Shown: in pieces, positions 10,906 to 22,312 of the stretch
How positions within the stretch are numbered: the first letter of the stretch is position 1
Layout of the letters: the number at the start of each line of letters is the position of its first letter
Origin: Malachius bipustulatus
Taxonomy: Eukaryota; Arthropoda; Insecta; Coleoptera; Melyridae
DNA: 64,000 bases
Direction of reading: 5' to 3'
Assembly: GCA_910589415.1 (NCBI GenBank)
Contig: OU342630.1
Location: forward strand, 26,383,867-26,447,866
The notes under the pieces: model-generated
Seen by the model: only the letters and a program-made list of their open reading frames with translations
Databases searched by the model: none
What the model was told of the DNA's origin: nothing
Position numbers and translations under genes: made by a program

Positions 10906-11189
10906 AGCTGCGATCCTCGTCTTCTGGTCCTTCTATCCTCTTCTGGGGCAAGTCCTAACGAAAGTGCAGGGTTAGCTTCTGTGGGACTGGGCGGACTGCC
11001 GATCTCAGAAGCAGCCGGAGGAGGCACCCTGAAAGAAGGTCTTCTTCCACTTGCTGTTGTTGGAGCGGTCACCGTACTCAGACCTGGCACTGAGAATACG
11101 TCATAGGCAGATGCACGACGGGGCATTGGGGCGGGTAAACCCAGACCACTGTTTTCTTGACCCGCAACAGGTGATAATCCGCATTTCAC
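10906..11189 (-). CDS. Fife-like gene, linker exon
   Basis: A 284-nt internal exon. Acceptor TTTTGCAG before GTGAAATGC, in phase 0 with the preceding exon. Donor after CAGCT at GTAAGTG, leaving two bases of a codon that the 2977-2775 exon completes. The 94-residue peptide begins VKCGLSPVAGQENSGLG and is rich in Pro, Ala, Ser and Arg, with arginine-flanked serines (MPRRASAYDVF, GRRPSFRVPP, RRTRRRGSQ) that look like basophilic kinase sites. No folded domain is expected: this is the disordered stretch between the zinc finger and the PDZ domain. GC content is clearly higher than in the flanking introns, as expected for real coding sequence. Confidence 0.8.
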
Positions 11190-12355
11190 CTGCAAAAGTA
11201 GGTATACATTTTCAATTACGTTTTATTAACAGCTATTGAAAATTTCAATATGATGTTGGTAGAGTACCTGGATATTGACAGATTTTTATTGTATTAATTT
11301 TAAATAGAGGTAGCTACTCTAGATGTAGGTAAGTAGGTATCAATTAGATTTACAAGAAAATACTTAAAATGTAACAGCACGGGAGTCCACTGACAAAAGT
11401 GTCATCGTGCATCCTAGGCGACATCGCTTACTTAAAGGAAATGGCATACGAGTAGCCCCTATTCCCCCAACTGCAGGTCACGTCACCGCGCTCTGGTCTA
11501 GAGCGAAGCCAAAAACAAAGGGGCCCTTCTATGTATGTTGCCCAAAAATTAGGAGAGTTTTTTTTTTCTGCAAAGTGCTTATTTAAAAATGAAAGAGTGT
11601 GGAATTCAAGTTATTATAAATTTGTCTGTGGGTAATCAGGCACTTAGATAAAGTTCAGGAGGCAGAAGCTGCTTATTTTCGCCTAAAAATATGTATCCTA
11701 TAATTTTTTCGTATTTTCTTCGAGGAAGGACTCTAGGGTAATTCTATTTCTGTTTTTTTTTTTTTGTGAAACGGTCATTTGTTTCTGCAAACATGTAAGG
11801 AGAGTCATGATCTTTAACAAAGGAAGGATTTTGAAAACATTAAAGAAACAAATAATTACATACCGTTTGGGGAATCGTAGTTATAACATGCCTACAACAT
11901 CTTTACTAAGTGACGGGCCCCCTTTGCGGTCCACAATGCCACTTTTGCCAGTGGTACTAAATAATATAACCTAATGGAAATTTAAATAAAAATAAGTAAA
12001 AAAATTTACCCCTCGACTGAGAAAGTCTCCTTTACACTTACGTCTGTCGAATTAGATGGTTTAATAATGGTATAATCAATAAGGCAAAAACAAAATTCAA
12101 GGCAATTTTAAGGTACACTCAGCAGGGGAGCAAGAAGCTTTCCCATAATGAGCAAAAATAATAAACTCATTAGATTCGTGTGCTACACTAAATATCTCAT
12201 TAATGGTCCTGATAATGCCTTTTGAGACCTCCACTTTCTCTTATTATCATAAAAGACATCATTCTGTTTTTTCTCAGCTTTCATGAAATATATCATGTTT
12301 AAGTGAAGTAAAAACTGGCTAATTAAATTAAAAATGAAATAAAGGCATGTGATAC
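11190..12355. other. Intron sequence, nothing recognised
   Basis: Apart from a poly-T run near 11751-11764 I see no gene, tandem repeat or paired ends. Confidence 0.4.
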
Positions 12356-12616
12356 CTTGACTAAATTTAGAAATGAGCTTAAATCATATCTAGTGGATAA
12401 ATGTTTGTACTCGACAGAGGAATATTTAGATTGATTATGACAGTTTTTATTTGCTGTTGCTATGTGTGTTTATGTGCTGTATCTACAGTCGGTGTTCTCT
12501 GTGTCTTTCATGGTGTTTTATATTTGACTATTCCTATGCAATTCATTGTAAAGTTGTCTACTGGAAAATAAGAAACATTTAAAACCGTTACTTAACATTT
12601 AACATTTAACATTAAT
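12356..12616 (+). mobile_element. 3' end of a 5'-truncated non-LTR retrotransposon
   Basis: The frame LTKFRNELKSYLVDKCLYST followed by EEYLD and a stop resembles the C-terminal tail of non-LTR reverse transcriptases (a short basic helix, then a Cys-Tyr-Ser segment before the stop). It is followed by a 3' UTR and a short tandem tail of ACATTTA units at 12591-12612. No upstream reverse transcriptase motif is present. Confidence 0.5.
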
Positions 12617-13271
12617 TAGTGCTTAGTTTGGGCGCTATACGGCCGTTAAGTGACCATATTTTTATTTTTTTATAATAAATTTAAAATGACATAAACGATT
12701 CTGCTAAAATTTGGTGTATTGATATGTTGATATGGGTTGATATGGGACACAAGACCCTCCAAAAAGGTATCAAAATAATTATGATTAACATCAATCCCTA
12801 GAAGCCATTTTAATTAAATTTTCTTCAGACAAAATAGACCAAGCGGCGACCGTCATAAAAGGGTGGTGAATCAGAATAAGTGCAAAAATGGACTTTATTA
12901 CTTTTTGGATATTAGACCAATAAATATATTCAATGGTGTGGCGATCTGTAGCTTGACCAATTATTTTTTTTTATATTTTTTTTTACTAATTTTTAGTAAA
13001 AGGGATCTATAAGACCAAATACAATGTTTTACTATTCGGAGGAGTTTTGATCAGTAGAATATAAACATTAAGATCTGGCACCCCTATTCTTGACACAACT
13101 GTTTGCCAGACCACCTTCAAAATATTTCTTGCAATGATCAATTTTCTATATGTATAAGGTATAAGAAAGAATTGAACGACAAAATTTTACTGTTTTATCC
13201 CTTTTTTGAATAGAATTGGTCTGGCACATTAATAATTGACCTAATTTCTGCCAGACTACGATTAAGAAAGT

Positions 13272-13352
13272 TAATTGATGATTAATAAAACACTAATGTT
13301 TTAAAAAATTCTAGAATTTTTTTTAAACATTAATGTTTAATTAATAATCAAT
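13272..13352. repeat. Small palindrome, family C copy 1
   Basis: TTGATGATTAATAAAACACT and its near reverse complement meet at AATTCTAGAATT (centre about 13312). The palindrome and its right flank down to about 13400 (GTATGCAGATATTCTACAAA) are matched in reverse orientation near 43575-43650, where the copy is split by another element. Confidence 0.6.
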
Positions 13353-13399
13353 CAGTATGCAGATATTCTACAAACTAGGGGTTGAAAACATAAATTTTA

Positions 13400-14643
13400 T
13401 TAAGAAAGTTCTTTGTTGCTACTTGTTAAGGGCGACTTTTGTTTTACTTCATTAATTCTCGAATTTTTTTCATGATTTCTTAATCATCCCATACAGCCAG
13501 TAACAGAGTAATAGGAGTAATGAAAAATGTTTTTTTATCCCTAGTCTTTAGGAAAACGAAATGGTTTTACAGTTTTTTGAAAAGTTGTAACTTAGTACCT
13601 ATTTGTGGAAATTGCTTGCATCTCGGATGGTTTCTTCCTTATCATGCTGTGCAATTTGTTCAACGGTCAGTTCATCGCCTTCAAACGATTTTAGCTCATT
13701 CGCATTATTATCATCCCTCAATTGCCAAACAACATTGTAAGGGATCGAGTCTAATAGAGCATTTTGCCACATAAACATGACGAAAATTTGGCGTGCTTGA
13801 ACCGTGCACGATTTAAAAAAATTCGAAACTGGGTTTTATACAGGGTCGTAGTGTTTGACGACACTTGCAATTTTTCTTTCACACAGTGCTTAGACTGTGA
13901 AATTTATTTGCCTGCAGATATTGATATACTGAATTTATATTCGTGTTTATTGCGTCTCTAATATCACCTCTAATATTACAAAAGTCTACTATAAATTTTC
14001 CCACATGTTAAATTAAATGCATGAATGCGCCCCTGGATAAGCCCGTTCTGGAAATCCAAATGGGGATTCATTTTAACTCCGGAATATTTTAATCCCGGGA
14101 GCGCCATCCATGCGTATATCTGGATCGGAATCTTTGGCACAGCATCGAAACGTAAGCTCTATAAAACTTCACTCCTGTTAAGCCAGAATGATGCTATCGC
14201 GCCGGGTGAGGCTGATGTGTAGGTTCTACGTCTTCTAATATATGATTTTTAGTTTTGGTCAGCCCCGGGTATTTGATTTCCCTGCTAGGTACCATTATAT
14301 AAGAAGGCATTCCCCACTCCGCCACCCGGGAAGACTCCTGATGGGGGACTTACAACCCAAAGTCAGCCAATCTGGACACGAAAAACTAAAAATTGGAAAA
14401 TTGGTCCTGTTTTCGTTTTATCCAGAAGTAAAAACCTGTTCCTGAATAACAGCTAGCGACTTGAAATTTGGAATTTATCCATCTGAACATAGCTTGCATC
14501 TACAAGGTGTAAACTTAATAATAATAAAAAACTGTAGGCGCCCTAGATTTTGTGTAACAATAGTGAACTTTTGGTTTTATTATAGCCACCAGATGAAATT
14601 TTACACTTTTAAATACTTGCAATAAGATCTTTTCAAAAATATA
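13400..14643. other. Intronic sequence with a GC-richer block at 14020-14450
   Basis: Open frames of 62-84 codons occur on the plus strand (13520, 13764, 14025, 14242), but none has a motif I know and they overlap in different frames, so I do not call genes. The block 14020-14450, with CCCGGGAGCGCC, GCGCCGGGTGAGG and CCACCCGGGAAG, is more GC-rich than its surroundings and may be a fragment of an unrecognised retroelement. Confidence 0.35.
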
Positions 14644-15965
14644 CAAGGTGATTCAGTAATGAGTACCATAAATGATACGGGGTGTACCTACTGTCAAAAT
14701 AATACGAAAACCAAGAATAACTTTTTTTCCAAAAGTGCTTCCCTAACAAGATACAGGGTGTGAAAGGGTCGATTTGGAAAACACTTATTTGATCGTATCT
14801 TCTAACTGGGTTGAACTATTTAATTCATTTTTGGTAGACATCTACTACATAATAAGGACCGTAAACGGACAAAATTTTGTCGCATTTGAACAATCCAGTG
14901 GCGTAGAATTGGGGGTCATGTGACACTTTTTCCCCCCAAAAAAAAGTTGCTGTTGGGTTTTTTCCCATTTTTATTTGGTTTTTAGTATTATTGGTTCAAA
15001 TACCACAAAAAAGGTACACTTGTTTCATTTGCCCAGAAGCGTCCGTTTCCGAGATATTCTGACTTGCGTGTAACTATGTGAAATATTAAACTGCAAATAA
15101 AATTATCAAGGCGCCTTATTTATCAATAATTCACAATTAAAAAACTAACTTGTCAAAAAGTAAATTATCAAAAAAGCTAAAGACATGGAAAGGTTTTCTA
15201 ATGGCGAGTACACAGATATGCTCTTAACATTAGGAGAATGTTTTGGAAATTCGAATGCGGCAGTTAGACGATATTCCGAAAAGTAACCCAACAGAATAGT
15301 GCCAAATCGGCGGACTTTTTTGTCAGTGGAACGGCGTTGTCGCGAAACTGGAAAATCGTTTACATCAATGCATTCGTGCCAATGGAGGACACTTTGAAAA
15401 CTTACTTTAATTTTATTTTTATTATTTTTCAGTTAATTATAAACTTACGTAGGTAGATGTATTCGACTTTAAGTATTTTATTTGGTTGTTAATAAAACTT
15501 TTTCTGTGATAATTTTGCAACTTGGTATTTCACATAGTTACACGCAAGTCAGAATATCTCGGAAACGGACGCTTCTGGGCAAATGAAACAAGTGTACTTT
15601 TTTTGTGGTATTTGAACCAATAATACTAAAAACCAAATAAAAATGGGAAAAACCCAACAGCAACTTTTTTTTGGGGGGAAAAAGTGTCACATGACCCCCA
15701 ATTCTACGCCACTGGATTGTTCAAATGCGACAAAATTTTGTCCGTTTACGGTCCTTATTATGTAGTAGATGTCTACCAAAAATGAATTAAATAGTTCAAC
15801 CCAGTTAGAAGATACGATCAAATAAGTGTTTTCCAAATCGACCCTTTCACGCCCTGTATCTTGTTAGGGAAGCACTTTTGGAAAAAAGTTATTCTTGGTT
15901 TTCGTATTATTTTGACAGTAGGTACATCCCGTATCATTTATGGTACTCATTACTGAATCACCTTG
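14644..15965. mobile_element. Foldback element carrying fused ends of a transposase gene
   Basis: TA flanks both ends (14642-14643, 15966-15967). Arms of about 450 bases are nearly perfect: CAAGGTGATTCAGTAATGAG at the left equals the reverse complement of the right end, and CGAGATATTCTGACTTGCGT (about 15050) matches its partner near 15550. Between the arms lies a short degraded coding region (15185-15410) holding the first and last parts of a transposase, so the element looks like an internally deleted DNA transposon whose long inverted repeats remain. The high arm identity suggests fairly recent activity or gene conversion. Confidence 0.85.
15185..15410 (+). pseudogene. N- and C-terminal remnants of a Tc1/mariner-type (DUF4817-like) transposase
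   Basis: From ATG 15185 the peptide reads MERFSNGEYTDMLLTLGECF, then GNSNAAVRRYSEK, a stop, then PNRIVPNRRTFLSVERRCRE. This is the pattern of the helix-turn-helix (DUF4817-like) N-terminus of a transposase family common in insects, with the GN.AAA.R.Y..K.PNR signature. One frame over, from 15351, it reads ENRLHQCIRANGGHFENLL and stops at 15408, matching the usual C-terminal end of the same proteins. The whole catalytic region between is missing. The only other remnant of this kind of protein with catalytic motifs in the window is at 46925-47640. Confidence 0.7.
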
Positions 15966-15992
15966 TATAACCTGGTGTTCATATTTAGAGTT

Positions 15993-16475
15993 CAGATTTA
16001 TGATTATGTTTTTCTTGAACCAATTATGCTGGTTATATAATATTTGAGATTTCTTGGGATTCAGTTTCTAATTTTAATTTTGCCACTAAAGTTCTTTGCA
16101 GAACAAATTAAAAACTTTCGCACAGCACGCGAGGAGAAGACTAGGAGAAGTGTAAAGTTCACATATCCGTAACAACTCTACTGTTAGCTAGGACTATATA
16201 GAGACACGCTGTAATATAGACCTGTAAAAATTGCAGGTCACTACAATCAGAAAAGACCAGTTTTAAGATAAATATAACTTTCAATTTTGGTACGGTATGC
16301 GTGGCGTGGGTCTGACTGATATGATATGCTGATGAGTCCATAATAAGGACGAAATGGTACCGTCCATGTCTTCAGTCTTCTCCTCGCGTGGTGTGCGAAA
16401 GTTTCTAATTTGTTCTGTAAATAACCTTTAGTGACAAAATTAAAATTAGAACCTGGATCCCAAGAAAGCTCAAAT
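15993..16475 (+). mobile_element. Hammerhead-bearing foldback element with 12-bp target duplication
   Basis: The direct repeat ATATTTAGAGTT occurs at 15981-15992 and again across the right edge (its end at 18004-18015, separated from the element by a later insertion at 16480-18002). Arms of about 100 bases pair: GCGAGGAGAAGAC (16129-16141) with GTCTTCTCCTCGC (16375-16387), and AAACTTTCGCACA with TGTGCGAAAGTTT. The region between the arms contains a complete type I hammerhead. The 45 bases before the left arm (15993-16037) are unpaired. Inverted terminal units, an extra tail, a long variable target duplication and a hammerhead together resemble Penelope-like pseudo-LTRs or retrozymes. No protein is encoded. 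Confidence 0.75.
16314..16377 (+). ncRNA. Type I hammerhead ribozyme
   Basis: Stem I is made of GACTGA (16314-16319) pairing with TCAGTC (16372-16377) and ATATG (16324-16328) pairing with CATGT (16365-16369), with an internal loop TATG/CT. The core CTGATGA is at 16329-16335. Stem II is GTCC-ATAATAA-GGAC (16336-16350). GAAA is at 16351-16354. Stem III is a short ATGG-TA-CCGT, self-complementary around GGTACC. The cleavage triplet GTC is at 16362-16364. Every invariant core position is present, and the stem I internal loop is where tertiary contacts form in fast hammerheads. Self-cleavage is inferred, not shown. Confidence 0.88.
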
Positions 16476-16479
16476 AATA

Positions 16480-18002
16480 CAGGTGTCCCAGCTTATTTGA
16501 AGCGGTCTCTGTAGGCCAAACGATGGACTTTTTCAAAAAACTTTTTAAAATTCAAGTACAGAATCACAATGGCCATAATTTAGAATTATTTTGGAGTATA
16601 AAGAGTGTCCCATATGACAGTGGCATATCAAAGTTATGTTTTTTTTAAATGGAATGCTCCTATATTATTGCATTTTTATATTGTCTGAGAAGAGAAAATA
16701 AGATTGGCTTTTACAGTTGGTATTTAAATTCAGAAGTTTTTGTGTTATAAACAAGTGAAAATCGTAATTTTTTAAGTTCAAGGCCCTATGCAACGAAAAC
16801 GGATGAAGATAGAGAAAAACGTCTTACATGTCCCTATTTTAACTTTTAATGTACTACTGTCCTATGATGTAGATGAAATGTTTATACAAGGCGATAAAAA
16901 ATTTGAAAAATTGTGAGATTTCTCCACGCGTAGCCAAATAAAAAAATCAAAGAAAGTACAAATGTTTCTACACCATAGGATAGTACATAAAAAGTAAAAA
17001 AGTAAAAATCTTGAACCGTTTTCGTTGTACCAACACTTGTGTCCACCCCCTAAATAGAGCTTAATTTTAAAGATAAAAAATTGAAACTTTGAGGACTTGT
17101 GTACTTGATATAGCACCACGGAATGGCATAATTAGTTTCATTAAAAAAAAGCTTAATAGCTTTTTAATAATCACCTTTTTCGTGACTCCATAATACGACA
17201 CTGTCCAGTGCAGGTTCAGTGTGCCGGCTCGCACAGCAAGAGCCGTCCTTCTATTTATTTGGGCCTTATTTACTTTGTCATAAAACTTTATGCACCTACC
17301 GTTTTCAGATTATATTGATCACCGTATTGCACATCATAAATCAATTTTTTCTATATTCAAAATTTTCTATACCTGTCATTGCTCTATAATTATATATTAT
17401 TTAATTAAAGCCTTTTAATCAGTTTTTTCACATTTGTTTCAAGGAATTTTGATTTTATTAATCGATTTCCACGTATGTATTGAAAAAAAAATCGATTTTT
17501 TTTTCGACAATTTACCACCATATTACAGTTTTTTAATCGCTGGCGCCCGAACAAAATTTTTTTTATTGAAACTGATTATGCCATTCCGTGGTCCTATATC
17601 AAGTACAAAAATCCTCAAAGTTTCAATTTTTTATCTTTCAAATTAAGCTCTATTTAGGGGGTGGACACTAGTGTTGGGACACCCGGTACAGGGCCTAGAA
17701 CTTGAAAAATGACGATTTTCACTTCTTTATAACTCAAAAACTTCTGAATTTAAACACCAACTGTAAAAGCCGATCTTATTTTCTCTTCTCAGATAATCTA
17801 AAAATGCAATAACATAGAAGCATTCCATTTAAAAAAACATAACTTTGATATGCCACTGTGACATGGGACACTCTGTATACTCCACAATAATTTTAAATTA
17901 TGGCCATTGTGATTCTGTACTTGAATTTTCAAAAAGTTTTTGAAAAAGTCCATCGCTTGGCTTGGCCTACAGAGACCGTTTCGAATAAGCTGGGACACCC
18001 TG
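16480..18002. mobile_element. Foldback element, family D copy 1 (~1.5 kb with nested insert)
   Basis: Starts CAGGTGTCCCAGCTTATTTG after TA and ends, in reverse complement, CAGGGTGTCCCAGCTTATTC before TA. The arms run about 450-550 bases (for example GGCCAAACGATGGACTTTTT against AAAAAGTCCATCGCTTGG). A second copy starts at 63216. A further foldback is nested at 17030-17686. It is inserted at the right border of the hammerhead element, between that element and its target duplication. Confidence 0.85.
17030..17686. mobile_element. Foldback element nested inside family D copy 1
   Basis: Its arms pair: CCAACACTTGTGTCCACCCC (17030) with GGGGTGGACACTAGTGTTGG, and CACCACGGAATGGCATAAT with ATTATGCCATTCCGTGG. 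It is bordered by TA on both sides (17028-17029, 17687-17688). The other family D copy near 63900 runs straight across this point (TTCGTTGTACAGGGCC), which gives the empty site and confirms the insertion. The centre (about 17180-17560) has no coding content. Confidence 0.75.
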
Positions 18003-18026
18003 TATATTTAGAGTTTTGTATTAGTA

Positions 18027-20933
18027 CAGTAAATGACGGTAGAAATTCTTTCAAGAAAGATCGATTTCGCTGAAATTTTGACAGTAAGGGAATACCCCAA
18101 GAAGCAAAATCTACCCTATGCCAAGGTGGGTCTTTTCGCTGGGGGTGAATCCCACCCCAACTAAAGGGTGGTAATTTAAAAAAAAACTCCAGGAATCCAT
18201 AGAAGGATGGATTTGAATCTAAAAATGTTCATTAGAAGTTTTTCGAAACATCAATACTTTTTGAGATATCGGTGATCGAAAATGAAATTTTTTTTCGAAA
18301 ATAACCACGTTTCTTGACGATTTTTCACATATAACTCAAAAACTATTTATTTTATCAAAAAACTGTGATAAAAATTGTTGGTTATGAAAAGCCGAAGAAT
18401 TTCGTTTCTTATTATTCAATGTAAATCCAAAAAAAAAGTTATAGCTCACTGAAGGTAGGACTCATTTTTTTCAACGAAAAATTAACAGATTTCAACATTG
18501 AATTACGAAAAAACGGTACGTTTCACGATGAAAGTGCTTATGATCTTTTTTAAAGCACATTAAAAAACCTTCAAAATACGTTTTTCTTGAAGTCCTCTAC
18601 CATAAAAATTAACGGTGTTATGGTGAAAATAAAAGTTGGTTTCTATTTTTTTACGAGAAAAATCAACAATGAAACGCTTCTCATTACTACTCTAATTGGA
18701 ATTAAATGTTACAAATGTACAAATTTCTCTTTATCTTAACATTATAAATATTATCGAAAAGTTTGATCAATTTCAAATGCTTTTTGAATAAACATATCAT
18801 CAAAGTAAACTAGGTATTTTTGAAATATTAACAAAAATTACTTTTTTCAAAAATAGCTCAGAAAATAAACCATATACGTAAAAATTGCTAGAGTACAAAA
18901 GTAAGCATTTTCATTCCAAAAAATTTTTTTTTACTTGTAGCTTAAAAATTAAAATTCTTCCAGATATGGCTTGTAAAAGTTAGCATTGGTACGAAATCAG
19001 TATCGCGCTTGAGCCCTTTCACCGTTGACTTTTATAAAATGAAGGGATTGAGAAATATGAAACTTATTAGAGTCTGTACACTGAGAGTTGTCTGTTGTGA
19101 TAACTAAGGATACATCATCTCGTTATGTTTCTTACTCCTTCTATTGCATTGCATAGTCAATCGAGTTAAATTGGGACGTATTGTCAGAAATGCGTTTGAA
19201 TCGTCAGCAATTCTAAAAATATAAGCGAGAGTGAGACGGAAGTACGACTCGCGTCTTGATACGCTTAGATTGATACGATATTACGATAAGATTGTTGTCC
19301 AGCTGATCGGCTACTGTCAGTAGTGTCAGTGACAGCGCTAAATATACTAATGAGGTTTGTGTTGTGATTTGAAATGTTTTTAAAATGAAATTAGCAGAAT
19401 TACCTGTGATATTGTACGATGTGATAAACTATGAGTAACTTAATAATTGCTCGAATGCCTAAAATCTATTTCCTTGTTTTTATACAGGTAAAAAAAACGG
19501 ACTGGGTATATTATCGCAACGAAATACCTACAAAAAATTACAAAAAATGCCTGGGACACGATTGAACTCCCTAGTACGTGGTCTTGTGGTTAAATTGCTG
19601 GAATATTTTACTTGCAGAATAAGAAAACGGAGGTGTTATTCTTTCTTTTAAACGGCAACCAGCAGGTAGGTGACATGATATTTCTATCGTGATGATAACA
19701 ATAATAATTATTATCATTCTTATTTACTTGCATTATATATATTTGTTATCAAAAAGTTGCAAGGCGGCTCTACTTCGTCAATAACTTGTCGAAATAATAT
19801 ATTTGTAGGATATTCATTATTCCTCAACACACGTCACTGACACGAACTGCGATACCACATCTGGTTCGACTTAGAAATAAGTGTACGAATCAAATCGAAT
19901 TAAATGAAATTGTTTAGTCAGAATCAGTGTGGCATGACAACGGACAACACTCAGTGGACAGACGATACATGAGCTTATGGGCGATAAATTTCCCTACAAA
20001 ATCCTTTTTTTATCTCTAGTCCGAAATGCAACGGAAAAAACTAAAAAAAAAAACAAACTCATTTTTTTTTTTAATTTCGAAGCAGCTAAATTTTGAAGCA
20101 GGGAGATGCGTATACTGAGCAGGCCGAAGCCATGTTGTCTCTTTGTGAAAGAAGAAGCACGTGTTTTGTGACATCTCTAAATATTTATTGTTTATGTACT
20201 TACATTTTTTATTCAATAATAATCTATTGGTAAGTTCGATGATTGTTGTTTAAATTTAAAATAAAACTGTTGACTTTAATTTAAAATTGACACGAATAAA
20301 GAAGGTGATTATAAAAAAATAATACTTACAACGATTTAACATTGTAATTTTTTCCTCCCTTCTTCCTGGTGAGGGGTAGGTACTTATTAAGGGATGCAAA
20401 TTTCGAAATACATATTCTGAGATAATGAACTCAAAAAAATTACTAATTTGTTCTAATGAGGCATCATACATTAATTTAAAAAATGTTTTTTTTATATTTT
20501 TTATTTTTTAATGTACTAGGGGTGGATTTTAGGGGATGAAAACTAATTATAACAATTCCCTTAAGATGTCTACTATTTAAATATAACAATTTATGAACAA
20601 GAAAACAAAATTTTTTCAATTTTATGTCAAAAGATATCAAAAAGGGTGTAAGGAATAAAATAGTAATTGAAAAATCACAAATAGTTTTTAAAACTTAATA
20701 ACTATCATTAATCAAAAGCTTTATACATTTTTTCATTCGTTAGGTAAATGCCTAAATTTGTAAATTTATCAATTTTTGTCAATTAGGGGTAGTTTTCACC
20801 CCTAACAGCACACATCGGCATAGGGTGGATTTTGAAGTGGATGATAGGTAGAGCTTAATTCCAAATTTTGAATAAAATGCATCTTTCTCGAAAGAATTTC
20901 TAGGTTGTACCGTCTTTTTACCGTCATTTACTG
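18027..20933. mobile_element. Large foldback element with CAGTAAATGACGG ends
   Basis: The left end CAGTAAATGACGGTAGAAAT and the right end (reverse complement CAGTAAATGACGGTAAAAAG) are inverted repeats. Similarity continues for several hundred bases with divergence (TCTACCCTATGCC at 18110 against GGCATAGGGTGGA at 20818; GGGGTGAATCCCACCCC against CACCCCTAA). The left flank is TA; the right flank is TTA. The interior is AT-rich and includes a nested family B element at 19072-19963. No transposase is seen. Confidence 0.7.
19072..19963 (+). mobile_element. Family B element copy 2 (nested)
   Basis: It is collinear with 6939-7847 over its whole length, with few differences, for example GTCTGTACACTGAGAGTTGT at the left, ACTCAGTGGACAGAC at the right, and GTGCTAAATATACTAATG-like internal blocks. 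The small MPGKR frame is broken (a 1-base loss in CCTAAAATC and GGACACG for GGAAACG). It lies inside the 18027-20933 foldback and so is younger than that element. No clear target duplication. Confidence 0.75.
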
Positions 20934-21276
20934 TTATATGACAAAAGTCTTTAAAAATATCCCCATTTTAAATCCCTTTATACTCTCGCTCTTTAAACAG
21001 AGACGCAATAAGAGCAGCTATTATCAAACTCTCATTCCATAATATAATATTTTAATCCGGCCAATTAGTTGGAAATTTTCACGTAACGTTGGTCGCCAGC
21101 TTTACAGTAAACAAATTAAATTATTAACTAAATTGTATTCACTAATCGTTATAGAGTTTATAAATTAATCGTTGTGGGTGTGTAAATTAACTATTAATCT
21201 ATGTTCGCGCTTAGAGATATCGCATATATTCTAGTCGTGGTTCTATCATATTCTAGAGTTGCTAATTCCAAATCTA

Positions 21277-21518
21277 AAGGTCAATTTACATCTTTACATC
21301 TAACGTCACGGACACAAGGGCCGGGTGTTCAACGTGGACGTGCATTTTTATTAATGAATGGATTTTGAATGGCTGAATTCACATTTGACGGGACCTTTTG
21401 TTGTCACTCCGTCCCCGTCACATGTAAATGCAGTCACCAAAATCCATGTAATAATAGAAATTCGCATGTATGTTAAGCACCCGACCCGTGTCCGTGCCGT
21501 TATATGTAAATTGACCTT
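21277..21518. mobile_element. Inverted-repeat MITE, 242 bp
   Basis: Left end AAGGTCAATTTACATCTTTA and right end (reverse complement) AAGGTCAATTTACATATAAC, followed in both arms by CACGGACAC and CGGGTG. TA flanks both ends. The middle includes GTGGACGTGCATTTTTATTA. There is no coding capacity. Confidence 0.75.
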
Positions 21519-21649
21519 TATTCTTCCTTAAATAAATGCGTAATTTTTTTTGTCAACATTTAAACGAAACGAATGCAATAATAAAAAATTGTATCAGTTG
21601 CCAAGACAGCCCGTTAGTAAGACCAGTAATTAAAAAGACGAGCAGCGGG

Positions 21650-21853
21650 TATTATAAAGGCTCATTAAGTTAACGGGCAGATTTATGTGGCTGTTTCTGA
21701 GGAAGGTATCGAGTCTAAGTGGAATTTTTTTAATTTATCTATTCTTGACATGAAAGTTATTACAAAAATGTCAATAAAAGTCATTTGACGTCGATATTAG
21801 CTTCAAAAACGACCACAGAAATCTGCCCGTTAGCCTAATGACCCTTTATAATA
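21650..21853. mobile_element. Inverted-repeat MITE, ~204 bp
   Basis: TATTATAAAGGCTCATTAAG at the left mirrors CTTTATAATA at the right, and AACGGGCAGATTT mirrors AAATCTGCCCGTT. No coding capacity. It lies only 130 bp from the previous MITE but has a different sequence. Confidence 0.7.
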
Positions 21854-22312
21854 TTGGCTGTAAAAGTTATGAGCCTGATCTAAATAAATAATTATCTTAT
21901 ATAATTTTATTTTAGTAATTACTACCCAATGCATCTGAAACAAGAAGTGCGCGGATAGCTGCTTCTGACCACAATAAGCGCGAAAACAGTACAAACGAAA
22001 AGGAAACTATAACTTTGCTCCGCTTATGAATGTTTTCCAGAATCTATAGCTACATCTAAATTATTGCAAAGAATCTAAAAAAAAATTGAACATTTGAATA
22101 AGCTGAGTATCAATAATGTCACTTGGAAATGTTGAACCATCAAAATCAAATTATTAAAGTCATGGATGGTATTCTGAAATAATCGCGACTTAGTTTATTA
22201 AAATTTGTACTTGGTGCCATCTACTCCCTTCTATAGGGTCAGTACAACGTCCTATAACCAATTTTTAGTTTTATAATAAGTAAATTACTGAAATTTTTCT
22301 TAAATTTTATAT

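Noticed and set aside
17434..17646. 70-codon plus-strand frame in the nested foldback
   Set aside because: It lies across inverted-repeat sequence, with low-complexity Phe/Leu/Ile content from A/T-rich DNA.
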